Source: Diadema setosum (Eukaryota; Echinodermata; Echinoidea; Diadematoida; Diadematidae). Taken from it: a stretch of 64,000 nucleotides of DNA. Position numbers and translations under genes: made by a program. The stretch covers positions 24,995,061 through 25,059,060 of the forward strand of contig CM067075.1 in assembly GCA_033980235.1 (NCBI GenBank). The letters are read 5' to 3'. The notes beneath the pieces were generated by a model, which had not been told where the DNA came from, did no database searches, and saw nothing but the letters and a program-made list of their open reading frames with translations. Of this stretch, positions 62,091-64,000 are shown in pieces. Position 1 is the first letter of the stretch. Each line of letters opens with the position of its first letter.

Positions 62091-64000
62091 AAAAAAAAAA
62101 TGGTAATACCAAAACGTGGTGTAGCTGAAAAGATTTAACTATTTTTAGTACACATTGGCAAGGTCAAAATAGATTAACCTCAGGAAGGAAATTGTTCATT
62201 TCGTATCGTGTAGGTGATACTACAATGTATACTTGTTTCACTGTTTTTATTTGATGTACTGTAGATATATATGCCTGATATATATTCTGGTATCTCAGTG
62301 TGAGGTGTGGAATGGCACTCGGCGAGGAAAGTTAGATTGTTGGTTTGAAAAGGTTGCGCTCTGTGTGTCACAGAATAATAAGCAGACATCAGTTTGAGTG
62401 AAATTTCTCAAATAAAGTGAGGAATCATGTGTTTAAAGGAATATTTATATTCAGGTTGGTTTGTGTGTGTTTTTTTTTTTTTGTTTTTTCAATGTCCGTA
62501 CACATCTAGTGTCATAGACAAGCTTGATTTGAAATTTAAAAAAGAAAAATTGAAGAGATGAAAAAGAGGGATTGTGCATGTGACTCAAAAGGCAAAACTG
62601 AGGCCTTAAAAAAAAAAATGATCAAAGAAAACCTCTCGCAACTGTATCGCACACACTGGATAATTCTTCTTTTTTTTGTCTAGTTTCTTTGCCTAATGTA
62701 ACTGGGGGTATGATTGGGAATGTTACCTTTCACAGGCTTGAATGTAATCCAGGCTGTTGCCGAGTTTTTCCAAGAGCCCTGTTGATATTTGGCGAACAAG
62801 GGCTGCATGTCGATGCTCTTTAATACACTAATTGAGATAATGAGAAAACTTCTGTTTGGGAAGAGTGCTGAACCAAATTTTGGAGCAGCCAAAATGCTGA
62901 AATTGTGACGAGATTCGGCGGCCAAATTTTTTCATGAGATTGTGTTAGACTTTCGCAACAAATCTGCTAACACACAATGGTAATGTAAGGTACATGTAGT
63001 TGCAGATCAATCTCGGGCTTAGTTTACTGTTTGTCTCATTAGAGTCGCATGTTAAGAAAAATTGCTGAAAAAGGACAAAAGATCGAAAAAAGTGAATGGT
63101 GTGCATCGATAGAAGTGTGTGGCACACGGCCTGAATATGAACTTAGATTATGTTTGTCTGACCTCAAAAGTGAAAACAATGTACAGTTTGTATGTGCTAC
63201 TGCTGGGCAGTTTACCTCTGAGTGATCCTCCAGTCAGAAAAGAAAAAGACAAAATTCTTTGTTCATCTGGATGAAGATGCTTTGCTCTCGGTTTACATGA
63301 CTCTTGCTTTCAACATGTCATTCAGACCTCACAACCATTCTGAATTTGGAGGAAAGAATCTGAATTTTGACTACATGTATTACCAGCTCTTGTTTAAATA
63401 GGAGTCCCCCCCCCCCCCCTTTTTTTTTTTTTGATAATTCTACTACTCACTCCTATGGGAACTGTTTTCTTTCCTACTTTCAAACAAATATACAGTCAGA
63501 AAGGTTGGGAGGTCTACACCACTGCTTTTGCTTAAGCAACTTGTTTCTTTTGCTGCTATTTCATTTGATTTCTTTTCCCTCTCATTTTCACATCCCCACC
63601 TGTTTTATTTGTTCTTTCTCTCTATTAAATCAAGTAGATTTTTGCAATGCTGTGATTGTGTTATAGCTTTAAAATAAGAAAGATGCATGCTGTGTACCTT
63701 AATAGTGAAAACTGTCCCTATACCCAGTATATTATTTGAAAATTAGATCATATGGAAGGGAACTTTACTTGTTTTTACTTTTTGTTTTTAAGTCACAGAC
63801 GCGCGCGTGCACACATAAAATGTTATGGTATGCATTTCATTGTTGGAAAATAATACCACAAAGGTGTCGCAAATGAAAGCTGGAGTGAAGGTGTCTTACT
63901 TAGTGGTCATACAGTGAAAACTCAGTATAACGAGATCCTTGATCCCAATTAGACAATTGGCTCTTTATACAGTGAAACCCCGTTATAACGAGTTCGGTTA
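62091..64000. other. Downstream intergenic region
   Basis: No coding exon recognised. A C-run/T-run tract lies at 63406-63431, and two element termini at the right edge. Confidence 0.6.
63912..64000. mobile_element. Two pogo/mariner-like element termini (cut by window edge)
   Basis: CAGTGAAAACTCAGTATAAC at 63912 and CAGTGAAACCCCGTTATAAC at 63970, both preceded by TA and both like the left end of 52267-52452. This may be one element inserted into another of the same family. Confidence 0.65.

Overview
The window is animal nuclear DNA. It carries three intron-rich protein genes with GT-AG junctions, long AT-rich introns, many microsatellites and a dense load of short inverted-repeat transposons. 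The proteins are clearly bilaterian. The repeat landscape (a tRNA-derived SINE, pogo/mariner-type MITEs, fold-back elements, GGGGCGGATCCAGGAATT-type elements, a recurrent TAGGCCTA palindrome) suggests a marine invertebrate deuterostome, most likely an echinoderm. That placement is inference; no species marker was identified.

Layout. (1) Minus strand, 992-9609: the first five coding exons of CDK5, codons 1-193 plus one base. The rest of the gene (about 100 residues by comparison with human) lies left of position 1. (2) 9610-13721: a divergent intergenic interval holding the CDK5 and SH3BP5 promoters. (3) Plus strand, 13722-29165: a complete seven-exon SH3BP5/Sab-family gene (495 residues) with a probable 3' UTR to about 31030. 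(4) 29166-45354: a gene-poor, transposon-rich interval with a nested cluster at 40.1-43.4 kb. (5) Plus strand, 45355-59805: a complete seven-exon HPRT1 gene (216 residues) with a long probable 3' UTR to about 62090. (6) 62.1-64 kb: no gene seen, with two element termini at the right edge.

The three genes are not a functional cluster. CDK5 is a proline-directed kinase, SH3BP5 a coiled-coil adaptor/Rab11 exchange factor, and HPRT1 a purine-salvage enzyme. All exon joins were worked out by hand, and the reading frame closes across every join.

The most interesting material is non-coding: (a) a pogo-like MITE inserted so that its TA target duplication forms bases +2/+3 of a CDK5 5' splice site; (b) two copies of a 1.3-kb repeat loaded with nuclear-receptor half-sites arranged as DR1 (AGGTCAAAGGTCA), one in CDK5 and one in HPRT1; (c) large near-perfect palindromic elements, one of them inside a (TAG)n tract; (d) a 42-44 bp minisatellite in the HPRT1 3' UTR; (e) a degenerate interstitial telomere-like array; (f) a nest of transposons; (g) a (CAT)n array beside an SH3BP5 exon with a strong decoy acceptor in front of it. 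I did not find a convincing new multi-gene system.
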